64,000 bases of DNA from Rhizobium album (GTDB taxonomy: Bacteria; Pseudomonadota; Alphaproteobacteria; Rhizobiales; Rhizobiaceae). The notes under the pieces are model-generated. The model saw nothing but the letters and a program-made list of their open reading frames with translations, had not been told where the DNA came from and ran no database searches. Where the stretch lies: contig NZ_QFBC01000013.1 in the NCBI RefSeq assembly GCF_003122325.1, forward strand, positions 62,001-126,000, read 5' to 3'. Positions 56,831-64,000 of this stretch are shown in pieces (position 1 is the stretch's first letter; each line of letters starts with the position of its first letter). Both the position numbers and the translations under genes were made by a program.

Positions 56831-57361
56831 TCATCCTGCCGCAATAAGCGCGGCCAGCGTGGTATCATCCGCGTCGAAGAGATCCAGCACGGCGGCATAG
56901 GGGTCGCCTGCAAGGCCCAGCACGGCGGCAAAAGCGGGCTCCGTCTTCAATCCGCCGCGCCGGGCGGCCATGACCTTTGCATGGAGGGCGACGCCGCCGA
57001 GCGCCAGCAAGCGCCGCTCGACCTCGTAGTGCCGCCAGCCGGCCTGCGCCCGCAATGGCCGCTTTTCGCCGAAAATCTCGAAAGGCCAGCCGGCGCAATG
57101 AAACGTCGCAACCACCGCATGCGGCGCCTTGGCCCATTGCCGGATGGAAAAACCTTCGAAATTCGAAAAGCCCCGCCAGATCAGGCCGGCAAATTCGTCA
57201 TAGTCCCGGACGTGGCAAAGGATATCGATATCGCTGCCTTCAAGCGCCAGTCCTAGCGGCGGCGTTCCGGCAACACACCAGTCGAGTCCGCCGAGCTTGC
57301 CGGCAAGGTCTGCACGGCGCACTGCGTCCTGGTATGTCGTTATCTGTTGCAGAGAAATCAT
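56831..57361 (-). CDS. DUF4269 nucleotidyltransferase-like protein
   Basis: A 176-aa protein with WCVAGTPPLGLALEGSDIDILCHV (the SDIDI Asp pair as in nucleotidyltransferases), FHCAGWPFEIFGEKRPLRAQAGWRHYEVERRLL, and the C-terminal GGLKTEPAFAAVLGLAGDPYAAVLDLF signature of DUF4269. Substrate and role are unknown. I choose ATG 57361; the longer frame is Arg-rich and lacks a ribosome site. Confidence 0.82.
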   Translation of the reverse strand: MISLQQITTYQDAVRRADLAGKLGGLDWCVAGTPPLGLALEGSDIDILCHVRDYDEFAGLIWRGFSNFEGFSIRQWAKAPHAVVATFHCAGWPFEIFGEKRPLRAQAGWRHYEVERRLLALGGVALHAKVMAARRGGLKTEPAFAAVLGLAGDPYAAVLDLFDADDTTLAALIAAG

Positions 57362-57547
57362 CCATCGCGTTGGCGGGCCAATCGTGATCCGCAGGACGTC
57401 GCACGATCCTGCAAGCGATACAGCATGCCCGGTTGCGATGCCATCGCCCCTTCCTGGTTGACGTTCATCAAAAATAGGCTTGACCGCATAGGCTCGGCGC
57501 CGGATGCTGGGCATACAAAAGTAAACTGCACGGCATCGGGGTGTGGA

Positions 57548-58009
57548 ATGTTGCTTTTCCTGGCCTTTCTCATTGGCATCATTGCCGGCCTGCGCGCCAT
57601 GGCCGCACCGGCGGCCGTAAGCTGGGCGGCGTATCTCGGGTGGTTCGATCTCTCGCAGACACCACTTGCCTTCCTGGGCTATCAGTGGACGCCCTGGATC
57701 TTTTCGGCCCTGGCCGTCGTCGAGCTGATCACCGACCAGTTGCCCTCGACGCCGTCGCGCAAGGTGCCGGTACAGTTCGGCACACGCATCGTCATGGGCG
57801 CCCTGACCGGCGGCGCCATCGGGGCGGCCGGCGGTTCGCTGGTCGGCGGCGTGATCGCCGGCATCATCGGCGCCGTGGTCGGCACCTTGGGCGGCGCGGC
57901 GGTGCGCGGAAAACTTGCGGCCGCCTTCGGCAAGGACCTGCCGGCGGCATTGATCGAGGACGTGGTCGCCGTCGCTGGCGCGCTGCTGATCGTTGCGAGC
58001 GTCGCATGA
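57548..58009 (+). CDS. DUF4126 membrane protein
   Basis: A 153-aa inner-membrane protein with about four hydrophobic segments and Gly/Ala-rich helices. LFLAFLIGIIAGLRAMAAPAAVSWAAYLG near the N-terminus and ELITDQLPSTPSRKVP fit the DUF4126 family. The function is unknown. It is coupled to the following flavoprotein by a 4-nt ATGA overlap, so the pair probably shares one function. Confidence 0.8.
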   Translation: MLLFLAFLIGIIAGLRAMAAPAAVSWAAYLGWFDLSQTPLAFLGYQWTPWIFSALAVVELITDQLPSTPSRKVPVQFGTRIVMGALTGGAIGAAGGSLVGGVIAGIIGAVVGTLGGAAVRGKLAAAFGKDLPAALIEDVVAVAGALLIVASVA

Positions 58010-59382
58010 GCAGGGATTTCGATGCGATCGTCATCGGTGCCGGGCAGGCCGGCCCTTCGCTTGCAGGACGCCTGACCGCAGCGGGCATGCGCGTGGCGCT
58101 GGTCGAACGCAAGTTTCTCGGCGGCACCTGCGTCAACGCCGGCTGCATGCCGACCAAGACACTGGTGGCGAGCGCCCGCGCCGCACATGTGGCGCGGACG
58201 GGCGCCGATTACGGCATCGATATCGGCGGCGATATCCGCATCGACATGCCCAAGGTGAAGGCACGCGCCGACACCGTCATCGCCAATGCACGCGGCAATG
58301 TTACCGCCTGGCTGCAGGGCATGGACGGCCTGACGCTGTTCACCGGCCATGCCCGTTTCCTCGATGCCAGGACGGTCAGGGTCGGCGACGAAACACTGAC
58401 GGCGCCGAAAATCTTCCTCAATGTCGGCTGCCGGCCGACCGTGCCCGATATGCCCGGCATCGGAGAAATCGATTATCTCACCAGCACCGGCATTCTCGGG
58501 CTCAGCGCGGTGCCCCGGCATCTCGTCGTGGTCGGCGGAAGTTACATCGGGCTGGAATTTGCCCAGATGTACCGGCGGTTCGGCGCCGATGTCACCATCG
58601 TCGAGCGTGGCCCGAAACTGGCACCGCGCGAAGATGACGACATATCCGCCGCAATCGCCGATATCCTTGCCGGCGAAGGCATCACCATCCGCACCGATGC
58701 CGAATGCATCGGTTTCCGGCGGGACGCCGGAGGCATCGCCGTGCGTGTCGATTGCAACGGCGGGGCGCCGGAAATCCTCGGCAGCCATGTGCTGATCGCC
58801 ACCGGTCGCACGCCGAACACCGACGATCTCGGCCTCGAAACGACAGGTGTCGCCACCGACAAGCGTGGCTACATCACCGTCGACGACAAGCTGGCGACGA
58901 CGGTCGACGGCATCTGGGCACTCGGCGACTGCAACGGCCACGGCGCCTTCACGCACACCTCCTACAACGACTTCGAAATCCTTGCCGCCAACCTGCTCGA
59001 CGGCGCCGACCGCCGCCTGAGCAGCCGTATTCCCGGCTACGCGCTCTACATCGATCCGCCACTCGGCCGGGTCGGCATGTCGGAGCGGGAAGCGCGGGCC
59101 AGCGGCCGGAACATTGTCGTTTCGACCAGGCCGATGACCCGCGTCGGCCGGGCCGTCGAAAAGGGCGAGACGAAGGGGATGATGAAGGCGATCGCGGATG
59201 CGGACACCAAGGAAATCCTCGGCGCCGCCATCCTCGGCATCGAAGGAGACGAGGCGATCCACGGCATCCTCGACATCATGAACGCCGGGGCTGCATATCC
59301 TGTGCTGCAATGGGCCGTACCGATCCATCCGACGGTTTCGGAGTTGATCCCGACCCTGCTCGGCGACCTGAAGCCGGCGTGA
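58006..59382 (+). CDS. mercuric-reductase-like FAD pyridine-nucleotide disulfide oxidoreductase
   Basis: A 458-aa flavoenzyme. It has the N-terminal AIVIGAGQAGPSLAGRL Rossmann motif, redox-active CVNAGC near residue 43 in GGTCVNAGCMPTKTLVASA, NAD-binding HLVVVGGSYIGLEFAQMY, GIWALGDCNGHGAFTHTSYND and the C-terminal PIHPTVSELIPTLL with the His base. It lacks the terminal vicinal Cys pair and the N-terminal metal domain of true MerA, so mercury reduction is not supported; another disulfide or dye-type substrate is likelier. Confidence 0.87.
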   Translation: MSRDFDAIVIGAGQAGPSLAGRLTAAGMRVALVERKFLGGTCVNAGCMPTKTLVASARAAHVARTGADYGIDIGGDIRIDMPKVKARADTVIANARGNVTAWLQGMDGLTLFTGHARFLDARTVRVGDETLTAPKIFLNVGCRPTVPDMPGIGEIDYLTSTGILGLSAVPRHLVVVGGSYIGLEFAQMYRRFGADVTIVERGPKLAPREDDDISAAIADILAGEGITIRTDAECIGFRRDAGGIAVRVDCNGGAPEILGSHVLIATGRTPNTDDLGLETTGVATDKRGYITVDDKLATTVDGIWALGDCNGHGAFTHTSYNDFEILAANLLDGADRRLSSRIPGYALYIDPPLGRVGMSEREARASGRNIVVSTRPMTRVGRAVEKGETKGMMKAIADADTKEILGAAILGIEGDEAIHGILDIMNAGAAYPVLQWAVPIHPTVSELIPTLLGDLKPA

Positions 59383-59388
59383 AGCCGA

Positions 59389-61107
59389 TCAAGCCAGCTC
59401 GACCTTCACTTCCAGGTCGGCGGCACGCGGCACGACCCAGACCTCCAGCGGCTCGGTGCGCCCGCGCACCGTGAGGTTCTTGCGTTCGAAGGCCGAAAGA
59501 TCGAGCGGCGTCTTGCTGATCAGGTCATTGGAAACGACCATTTCGGCGTCGAGCCGTTTTGCCAGTTCCTCCAGCCGGCTGGCGACGTTGATCGTATCGC
59601 CGACCGCCGTGAACTGCATCGCCCCGCCATACCCCATGTTGCCGACGATGGCCGGGCCGGCATGCAGGCTGAGCACGAAACGCAGCGGTTCGCCGAGTTC
59701 GTCGGCATAGGCCTCGTTCAGCGCCTTCAGGCCGCGGCTGATCGCCAGGCCGGCGGTGATTGCCTGCAGGGCGCCGGCGGCCGGCGAGGCGTTCAGCCCG
59801 AACAGGGCAATGGCGCCGTCGCCGACGAATTTGTCCATGCGCCCGCCCGCCTGCTCGACGGCGGCGCCGACGATTTCGAAATAGCGGTTGAGCACGAAGA
59901 CGGTGTCGAACGGAAGGCGCCGCTCGACAAAGCTGGTGAAGCCGCGCAAGTCGCAGAAAAGCACCACCACTTCCTGTTCCTTGACGTTGCTGACGGCGCT
60001 GGATTTCCTGACGGGAAGCGCCTTGTCGAGTTCGTCCACCAGCAGGATCGGCGCCACCTCGATATCATGGGTCGGCCGGAACTGGCAGGCGAGGCGGACA
60101 TCAGGCCCGGCCTCGATCCGCTCCAATGTCGTCAATTCACGGCCGGTGGGCGGCGGCTGGTCCTCCATGCCGCGCAATATCCGCACCCGGCAGGTGGAAC
60201 AGCGGCCGCGGCCGCCGCAGACCGAAGGATGCGGGATGCCGCGTGCGCGGCTCGCTTCCAGCACGCTGAAGCCCGCGCGGACGACGGAAACCCGGCCGCC
60301 GGGATAACCGATGCGGATGCGCCGGAAATAACGACCGCGCAGGCTGCGGATGCCGCGTGCCGCCAGCGTTCCGCCCAGCGCGGCAAAATAGACGCCATAA
60401 AGCACCGTCGAGATCGTTTCTCCCATCGGCCCCGCCGGCGGCGGACGCTGCATGCCGGCGACACCGGAGGCGGCGATGGCCTTGCCGGCTTCCATGAAAC
60501 CGAGCCAGCCGATGATCGGGATCAGCACGACCATGGTGAAGAAGGCGGTCGAATATTTGCGGAACGACCGTTTCGACCGCAGCCAGAAATACAGGCCGAG
60601 GCAGCAATGCGACCAGACGACGAAGATGGCGACGCTTTGCCGGAGGCCCATGAGCGGGGCTTCGACCCACAGCGTGTTGATGACGTTGAAATAGGTCATC
60701 TCGTAGCTGGTCAAGGCGTAGAGCAGGCGAGTGCCCATGACATGCGGTATCATCAGCAGCGGGATGAGGAAGCCGAAGACCTGCTGCAACGTCTCCCGCA
60801 GCGGCATGCGCAAGGTCTGCCGGCCGTAGAGCGCGATGAGCGCCAGGGTGAAGTGGCAGAGCACCGCGCCATAGAGCAGGATCGTGCCCGGAATCGACCG
60901 CCAGGGCGCCGACAACCAGGGACGCATGGTTTCCATCGCCGCCGGGGAAATCAGGCCGAAGGACAAATTGAGGAGATGCATGAGCAGGAAGGCGCTCAGG
61001 ATCAGCCCGGAGGCAAGGCGTAGCGTGCGGATATCGATCGTCAAAAGCGTCCTGTCCCCACGCTCCGCAACGGTCACCACGACCCATCGGAACAGTAAGA
61101 AAATCAT
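59389..61107 (-). CDS. membrane adenylate/guanylate cyclase with 2Fe-2S ferredoxin domain
   Basis: About 572 aa. Residues 25-235 hold six hydrophobic segments resembling a succinate-dehydrogenase cytochrome-b-like unit with several His. Residues 270-365 form a plant-type 2Fe-2S ferredoxin (CGGRGRCSTCR and a later Cys in RLACQF). The C-terminus is a class III cyclase domain (VVLFCDLRGFTSFVE, GRMDKFVGDGAIALFG with the metal Asp, TAVGDTINVASRLEELA). It probably makes cAMP in response to redox state (inference). The start is uncertain: ATG 61107 or a TTG near 61045 closer to the first helix. Confidence 0.87.
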   Translation of the reverse strand: MIFLLFRWVVVTVAERGDRTLLTIDIRTLRLASGLILSAFLLMHLLNLSFGLISPAAMETMRPWLSAPWRSIPGTILLYGAVLCHFTLALIALYGRQTLRMPLRETLQQVFGFLIPLLMIPHVMGTRLLYALTSYEMTYFNVINTLWVEAPLMGLRQSVAIFVVWSHCCLGLYFWLRSKRSFRKYSTAFFTMVVLIPIIGWLGFMEAGKAIAASGVAGMQRPPPAGPMGETISTVLYGVYFAALGGTLAARGIRSLRGRYFRRIRIGYPGGRVSVVRAGFSVLEASRARGIPHPSVCGGRGRCSTCRVRILRGMEDQPPPTGRELTTLERIEAGPDVRLACQFRPTHDIEVAPILLVDELDKALPVRKSSAVSNVKEQEVVVLFCDLRGFTSFVERRLPFDTVFVLNRYFEIVGAAVEQAGGRMDKFVGDGAIALFGLNASPAAGALQAITAGLAISRGLKALNEAYADELGEPLRFVLSLHAGPAIVGNMGYGGAMQFTAVGDTINVASRLEELAKRLDAEMVVSNDLISKTPLDLSAFERKNLTVRGRTEPLEVWVVPRAADLEVKVELA

Positions 61108-61230
61108 CGGCGAGGAGCGCCGGGCATGGCTCTGGAAACCGTCCAGCCACGGCTCCTGTACCATGGAATTTTCGGATTTTATTTCAAAAACCGGTGAAGA
61201 GCAGCCGCCGTCCGGTGAAAGGTGCGTTCA

Positions 61231-61334
61231 CTAAAGCGCGTTGCGATCTTCCAGATTCGTTCTCACGCTTTCGCTCCTTGTTGCCGCATGTCGTTTTCGC
61301 AAAACCGCTCCGCACTTTTGCGTGACATGCTCTA
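61231..61334. repeat. dispersed rhizobial intergenic repeat
   Basis: Read on the minus strand it starts TAGAGCATGTCACGCAAAAG, continues through GCGGTTTTGCGAAAACGACATGC and ends CGCAACGCGCTTTAG. This is the pattern of a very common Rhizobiaceae repeat with the core GCATGTC...GCAAAA...GGTTTTGCG. Its end supplies the stop codon of the AraC gene (61332-61334). The assignment is from memory. Confidence 0.65.
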
Positions 61335-62204
61335 AGGCGCGCCGATACCGCGGACGAGCAGGCTCCAGCGCCCCGGCGTCAGGCCATAGGCCTTCTTGAA
61401 ATGCCGCGTCAGATGGCTCTGGTCGGCAAAACCCATGGCCGCCGCGATCTCCGCCAGCGGCATGCCGTCCTCGATCAGCTGGCGCGACTGCCGGAGCCGC
61501 CGCATCAGCAGGTAACGATGCGGCGAGGTGCCGAAACTGGCGCGGAAGGCGCGCGACAGCAGGAAACGGTCGGTGCCGGTCAAGGCCTCCAGTTCGGCGG
61601 AATGGATATTGCGCTCGAAGTTGCCGTCGATGAAGTCGCGGGCGATGTCGGCCTGCCGCTGCGGCACCGCGCCGCCCGCCGCCGGTTTTTCGCCGGCATG
61701 CCGCAACAGACCTTCGGTGACCTCGGCGACCAGATCGTCGGCCATCAATGTGCCGAGACCCGCATCGAAACGCTCGAAAGCGCCCTCTAGGCTGCGCCGC
61801 AGCCGCTCGTCGTCGAAAACCGGCGCGCCGACGAAAGGCATCGTCACGCCACGTGGCATCAATGACCGAGCGAGCAGCGACGGTTCGATATAGAGCATGC
61901 GATAATATAGCCCACTATCCGTGCCGGCACCGCCGTCGTGCTTTTCGTCGGGATGCAACACGAGAATCTGGCCCGGCAGGCTGCGACGCTCTTCGCCGCG
62001 ATAGGAAAAACGCTGCACGCCGCCCATCGTCAGGCCGATGGCGTACGTATCGTGCCGGTGCGGCTCGAAGACGTTGCCGAAAAAGCGGGCTTGCAGAAAT
62101 TCGATGCCCGGCAGCGCCGGGGAGCGCAACATCTGCACGCGCTCCTCCTCGCCGCACAAACGTTCAAGCCCCTCGGCGGCATGCTTGCCTATATCGTCCT
62201 TCAT
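61332..62204 (-). CDS. AraC-family transcriptional regulator
   Basis: A 290-aa protein. The N-terminal AraC-type cupin effector domain contains FEPHRHDTYAIGLTMGGVQRFSYRGE and QILVLHPDEKHDG. The C-terminal double helix-turn-helix has LEALTGTDRFLLSRAFRASFGTSPHRYLLMRRLRQ and IAAAMGFADQSHLTRHFKKAYGLTPGRW. ATG 62204 lies 27 bp from the divergent DUF2000 gene, its likely target. The stop codon TAG comes from the adjoining repeat element. Confidence 0.92.
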   Translation of the reverse strand: MKDDIGKHAAEGLERLCGEEERVQMLRSPALPGIEFLQARFFGNVFEPHRHDTYAIGLTMGGVQRFSYRGEERRSLPGQILVLHPDEKHDGGAGTDSGLYYRMLYIEPSLLARSLMPRGVTMPFVGAPVFDDERLRRSLEGAFERFDAGLGTLMADDLVAEVTEGLLRHAGEKPAAGGAVPQRQADIARDFIDGNFERNIHSAELEALTGTDRFLLSRAFRASFGTSPHRYLLMRRLRQSRQLIEDGMPLAEIAAAMGFADQSHLTRHFKKAYGLTPGRWSLLVRGIGAP

Positions 62205-62231
62205 CGTTGCATCCAGGGAAAAGACAGGGCC

Positions 62232-62639
62232 ATGTTCGACACGAAAATCGCAATCATCCTTCGGGAAGATCTCGCCGGGTGGCAGAAGCTGAACGTCACC
62301 GCCTTTCTGACCAGCGGGATTATCGCCGGCGCTCCGGAGATCATCGGCGAAGCCTATCGCGACCGGGCCGGCAATGTCTACAACCCGCTGTCTGTGCAGC
62401 CGATCGTCGTGCTGGCCGCTGATTCGGAAACGATGGCGAAAATTCATCGCCGCGCCCTGGAGCGCGGAGCCCCGGCCTCGCTCTACATCGAGGAAATGTT
62501 TTCGACCGGCCACGACGCTGCAAACCGGGCCGTTTTCGCCGAATATGCCCCCGAGGACGCCAAGGTCGTCGGCATCGGTTTGCGGGCCGAGAAAAAGATC
62601 GTCGACAAGATCACCAAAGGGGCGGCTATGCATCCCTGA
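62232..62639 (+). CDS. DUF2000 family protein
   Basis: A 135-aa protein with the DUF2000 pattern KIAIILREDLAGWQKLNVTAFLTSGI, YNPLSVQPIVVLAADSETMAKIHRRAL and a Pro/Glu-rich end. The fold is related to peptidyl-tRNA-hydrolase-like proteins; the function is unknown. It is divergently transcribed from an AraC regulator that commonly accompanies it. Confidence 0.85.
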   Translation: MFDTKIAIILREDLAGWQKLNVTAFLTSGIIAGAPEIIGEAYRDRAGNVYNPLSVQPIVVLAADSETMAKIHRRALERGAPASLYIEEMFSTGHDAANRAVFAEYAPEDAKVVGIGLRAEKKIVDKITKGAAMHP

Positions 62640-62682
62640 TCTAAACGCTCCAAATTTCTAAGATATTGATATATCTATTTTT

Positions 62683-62710
62683 GATTGGGAAATTCACACA
62701 TTTCCCAATC
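62683..62710. other. 10-bp perfect inverted repeat upstream of the ftsK-like gene
   Basis: GATTGGGAAA (62683-62692), 8 nt, TTTCCCAATC (62701-62710). No T-run follows on the plus strand. It is either a weak terminator for the DUF2000 gene or a regulatory structure before the ftsK-like gene. Confidence 0.55.
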
Positions 62711-62825
62711 TCCGCCCCAAACAGTTTGCAACAAAGTTTGACCCGCATCCAAAGGGATTATTAACCTTCATTTCCTATTCGATTAGGGACGCCAATCGGC
62801 AGTGTCTCTAGTGCTTGTGGGTCTC

Positions 62826-64000
62826 ATGCGAATCTCCAGAACCAACTTCCATCCGGCCGGCTCCAACGAAGAGGAGGCGAGCGATCACATCGACCACCAT
62901 CGGCTTCCATCGCCGGAGGGGCACGAGGAGGGCTGGTATCGTGCGCATAGCCGCATTTCCGACGAACACGGCAACCCGGTGGTGCGGCAGGCTTTTGGCC
63001 ATTCGATAACGCCATCGGAAGAAGCCGCCGCGGCAAATACCTTGCCGCCGCCTGACGGCAGCTGGGAAAGCCATTTCTATCTGCGCCCCAACGTGCGTTT
63101 TACCCGCATGCCGGATCGCCATGCGCCGGTCCCGCCGGCGGCTGCCGAAGCGGTGCCGCCGGCCGAGGAGCCCGCCGTCGAAGCGGCGGCGCCGGCTATC
63201 GTCGAACCGCCCGTCCCAATCGAAGCGCCGCCCTTGCCGGTGACATCCGTGCTGCCGCCGGTCGCCCCGCCGCGCCATGAGCGGGCCGACGACGAGATCG
63301 ATTCGAGCATTGCGCTCACCGTCGGCTGGCGCGCATTGGCGCAGGCACGCTCCGCGCTGCTGCCGGTGACCATGCCGGCCCCTATCCAACCGGCCGTACA
63401 GACCGTAACAGCCGTCGTTGCCGAGCCCACCCGGCATCCGGCGCCGACAAACCATCTTTCCGATTTCGCCTTCTGGGAATCGATGGCCTTCGATCTGGAA
63501 GCCGAGATCGAGGAAGCCGCAACCCGGCCCGCCACCGTTCTGCAGCCGCTGCCGCCGATCGTGCCGGCACCCGTTGCCCTGACCGGTCTCTTCCGCGTCA
63601 TCGAATGGAAACAGACAGCCGCGTCGACGCAGGAAGCGCCGGTTCCGGCCGTTATCGCGCCGGCGCCCGAGCCTGTGCCGGCTCCGGCCCCAGTCGCCGT
63701 CGCTATCGCCGAACCGGTCGCCGAAAAGACCGTGGCGCCGATTGCCCCTGCAGTCGTCATCGACCTGCCGCGCCCCGTGGCGCCGGCTCCCATTCGCGAA
63801 ACGTCCGGCCTGTCGCTGGCCAAGCCGTTCCAGGTGGACCAGCGCAGTGCCGCCGCCGTCGCCCATGACGGTTACGAATATCCGCCCCGCACGCTGCTGC
63901 AGGAACCGCCGCAGTCGGCCGGCTATGTCATGGCGCAGGAAACGCTGGAGCAGAATGCCGGCCTCCTGGAAAGCGTGCTGGAGGATTTCGGCGTTCGCGG
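62826..64000 (+). CDS. ftsK: FtsK/SpoIIIE-family DNA translocase, N-terminal part (runs off the window)
   Basis: The frame is open from ATG 62826 to the window end (391 codons). Residues 1-340 are hydrophilic and very Pro/Ala/Glu/Val-rich with no transmembrane segment. The last visible part (YEYPPRTLLQEPP and LEQNAGLLESVLEDFGVRG) is the alpha-domain start typical of FtsK. The ATPase motor and gamma domain would lie beyond the window. Canonical FtsK begins with about four membrane helices; these are absent here. The exact start could also be GTG at 62802, 62811 or 62817. Confidence 0.85.
   Translation, partial: MRISRTNFHPAGSNEEEASDHIDHHRLPSPEGHEEGWYRAHSRISDEHGNPVVRQAFGHSITPSEEAAAANTLPPPDGSWESHFYLRPNVRFTRMPDRHAPVPPAAAEAVPPAEEPAVEAAAPAIVEPPVPIEAPPLPVTSVLPPVAPPRHERADDEIDSSIALTVGWRALAQARSALLPVTMPAPIQPAVQTVTAVVAEPTRHPAPTNHLSDFAFWESMAFDLEAEIEEAATRPATVLQPLPPIVPAPVALTGLFRVIEWKQTAASTQEAPVPAVIAPAPEPVPAPAPVAVAIAEPVAEKTVAPIAPAVVIDLPRPVAPAPIRETSGLSLAKPFQVDQRSAAAVAHDGYEYPPRTLLQEPPQSAGYVMAQETLEQNAGLLESVLEDFGVR

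Noticed and set aside
58006-59382. True mercuric reductase (merA)
   Set aside because: No N-terminal HMA domain, no C-terminal vicinal cysteines and no other mer gene nearby.

Overview
The window is a GC-rich, densely packed stretch of an alphaproteobacterial chromosome, almost certainly Rhizobiaceae (Rhizobium/Agrobacterium/Shinella-like). The evidence is strong GC3 bias, many CUT1-type sugar ABC systems, DUF6074 and DUF2000 genes, RIME-like intergenic repeats (54893-54945, 61231-61334), and repeated promoters of the alphaproteobacterial general-stress sigma factor EcfG/RpoE2 type (GGAAC-N16/17-NGTT). I saw no rRNA, tRNA, CRISPR array, transposase or prophage gene.

Layout. 0-5.4 kb: an aldehyde dehydrogenase, then a stress/envelope group (phospholipase-D-like protein, UPF0104/LPG-synthase-like membrane protein, EEP phosphatase, small protein). 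This group carries three separate EcfG-type promoter segments, one of them bidirectional. 5.5-8.6 kb: treY and aroQ. 8.7-12.9 kb (minus): DeoR regulator, BtpA/SgcQ protein, M42 (SgcX-like) peptidase and FGGY kinase, which resembles the enteric sgc locus with a kinase in place of the PTS. 13-22.4 kb: mixed metabolic and stress genes (GH144-like protein, glutathione peroxidase, DMT exporter, DnaJ/CbpM pair, a 24-codon ORF with its own terminator, acetyltransferase, cupin + GFA operon, HD-GYP response regulator, flavoprotein). 22.5-30.5 kb: a ferric-iron ABC operon, a two-gene stress operon, modABC behind a clear ModE box, and a 53-aa stress peptide. 30.6-41.4 kb (minus): a coherent sugar locus (DeoR, DeoC, tandem ALDH, RbsD/FucU mutarotase, ribokinase-family kinase, CUT1 ABC transporter), best read as 2-deoxyribose uptake and breakdown. 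42-56.3 kb (plus): a second sugar/sugar-acid locus with two GntR regulators, FGGY kinase, SIS protein, CUT1 ABC transporter, lactonase, XylD-like dehydratase, UxaA-like dehydratase and an orphan FrcB-like binding protein behind a palindromic operator. 56.4-64 kb: DUF6074, DUF4269 and DUF4126 proteins, a mercuric-reductase-like flavoprotein, a membrane adenylate cyclase with a 2Fe-2S domain, a divergent AraC/DUF2000 pair, and the start of an ftsK-like gene cut by the window end.

How the parts work together. The catabolic loci look self-contained: regulator, importer, mutarotase/kinase or lactonase/dehydratase, aldolase. They have operators near their promoters and many ATGA start/stop overlaps. 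The stress genes are scattered as small units, but their shared promoter signature suggests one regulon. The main items for follow-up are the sgc-like kinase module, the interleaved bidirectional EcfG promoter, the 24-codon ORF/RNA unit, an orphan minus-strand terminator at 26.3 kb, and the candidate deoxyribokinase with an Asn-to-Val change at the sugar 2-OH contact site.
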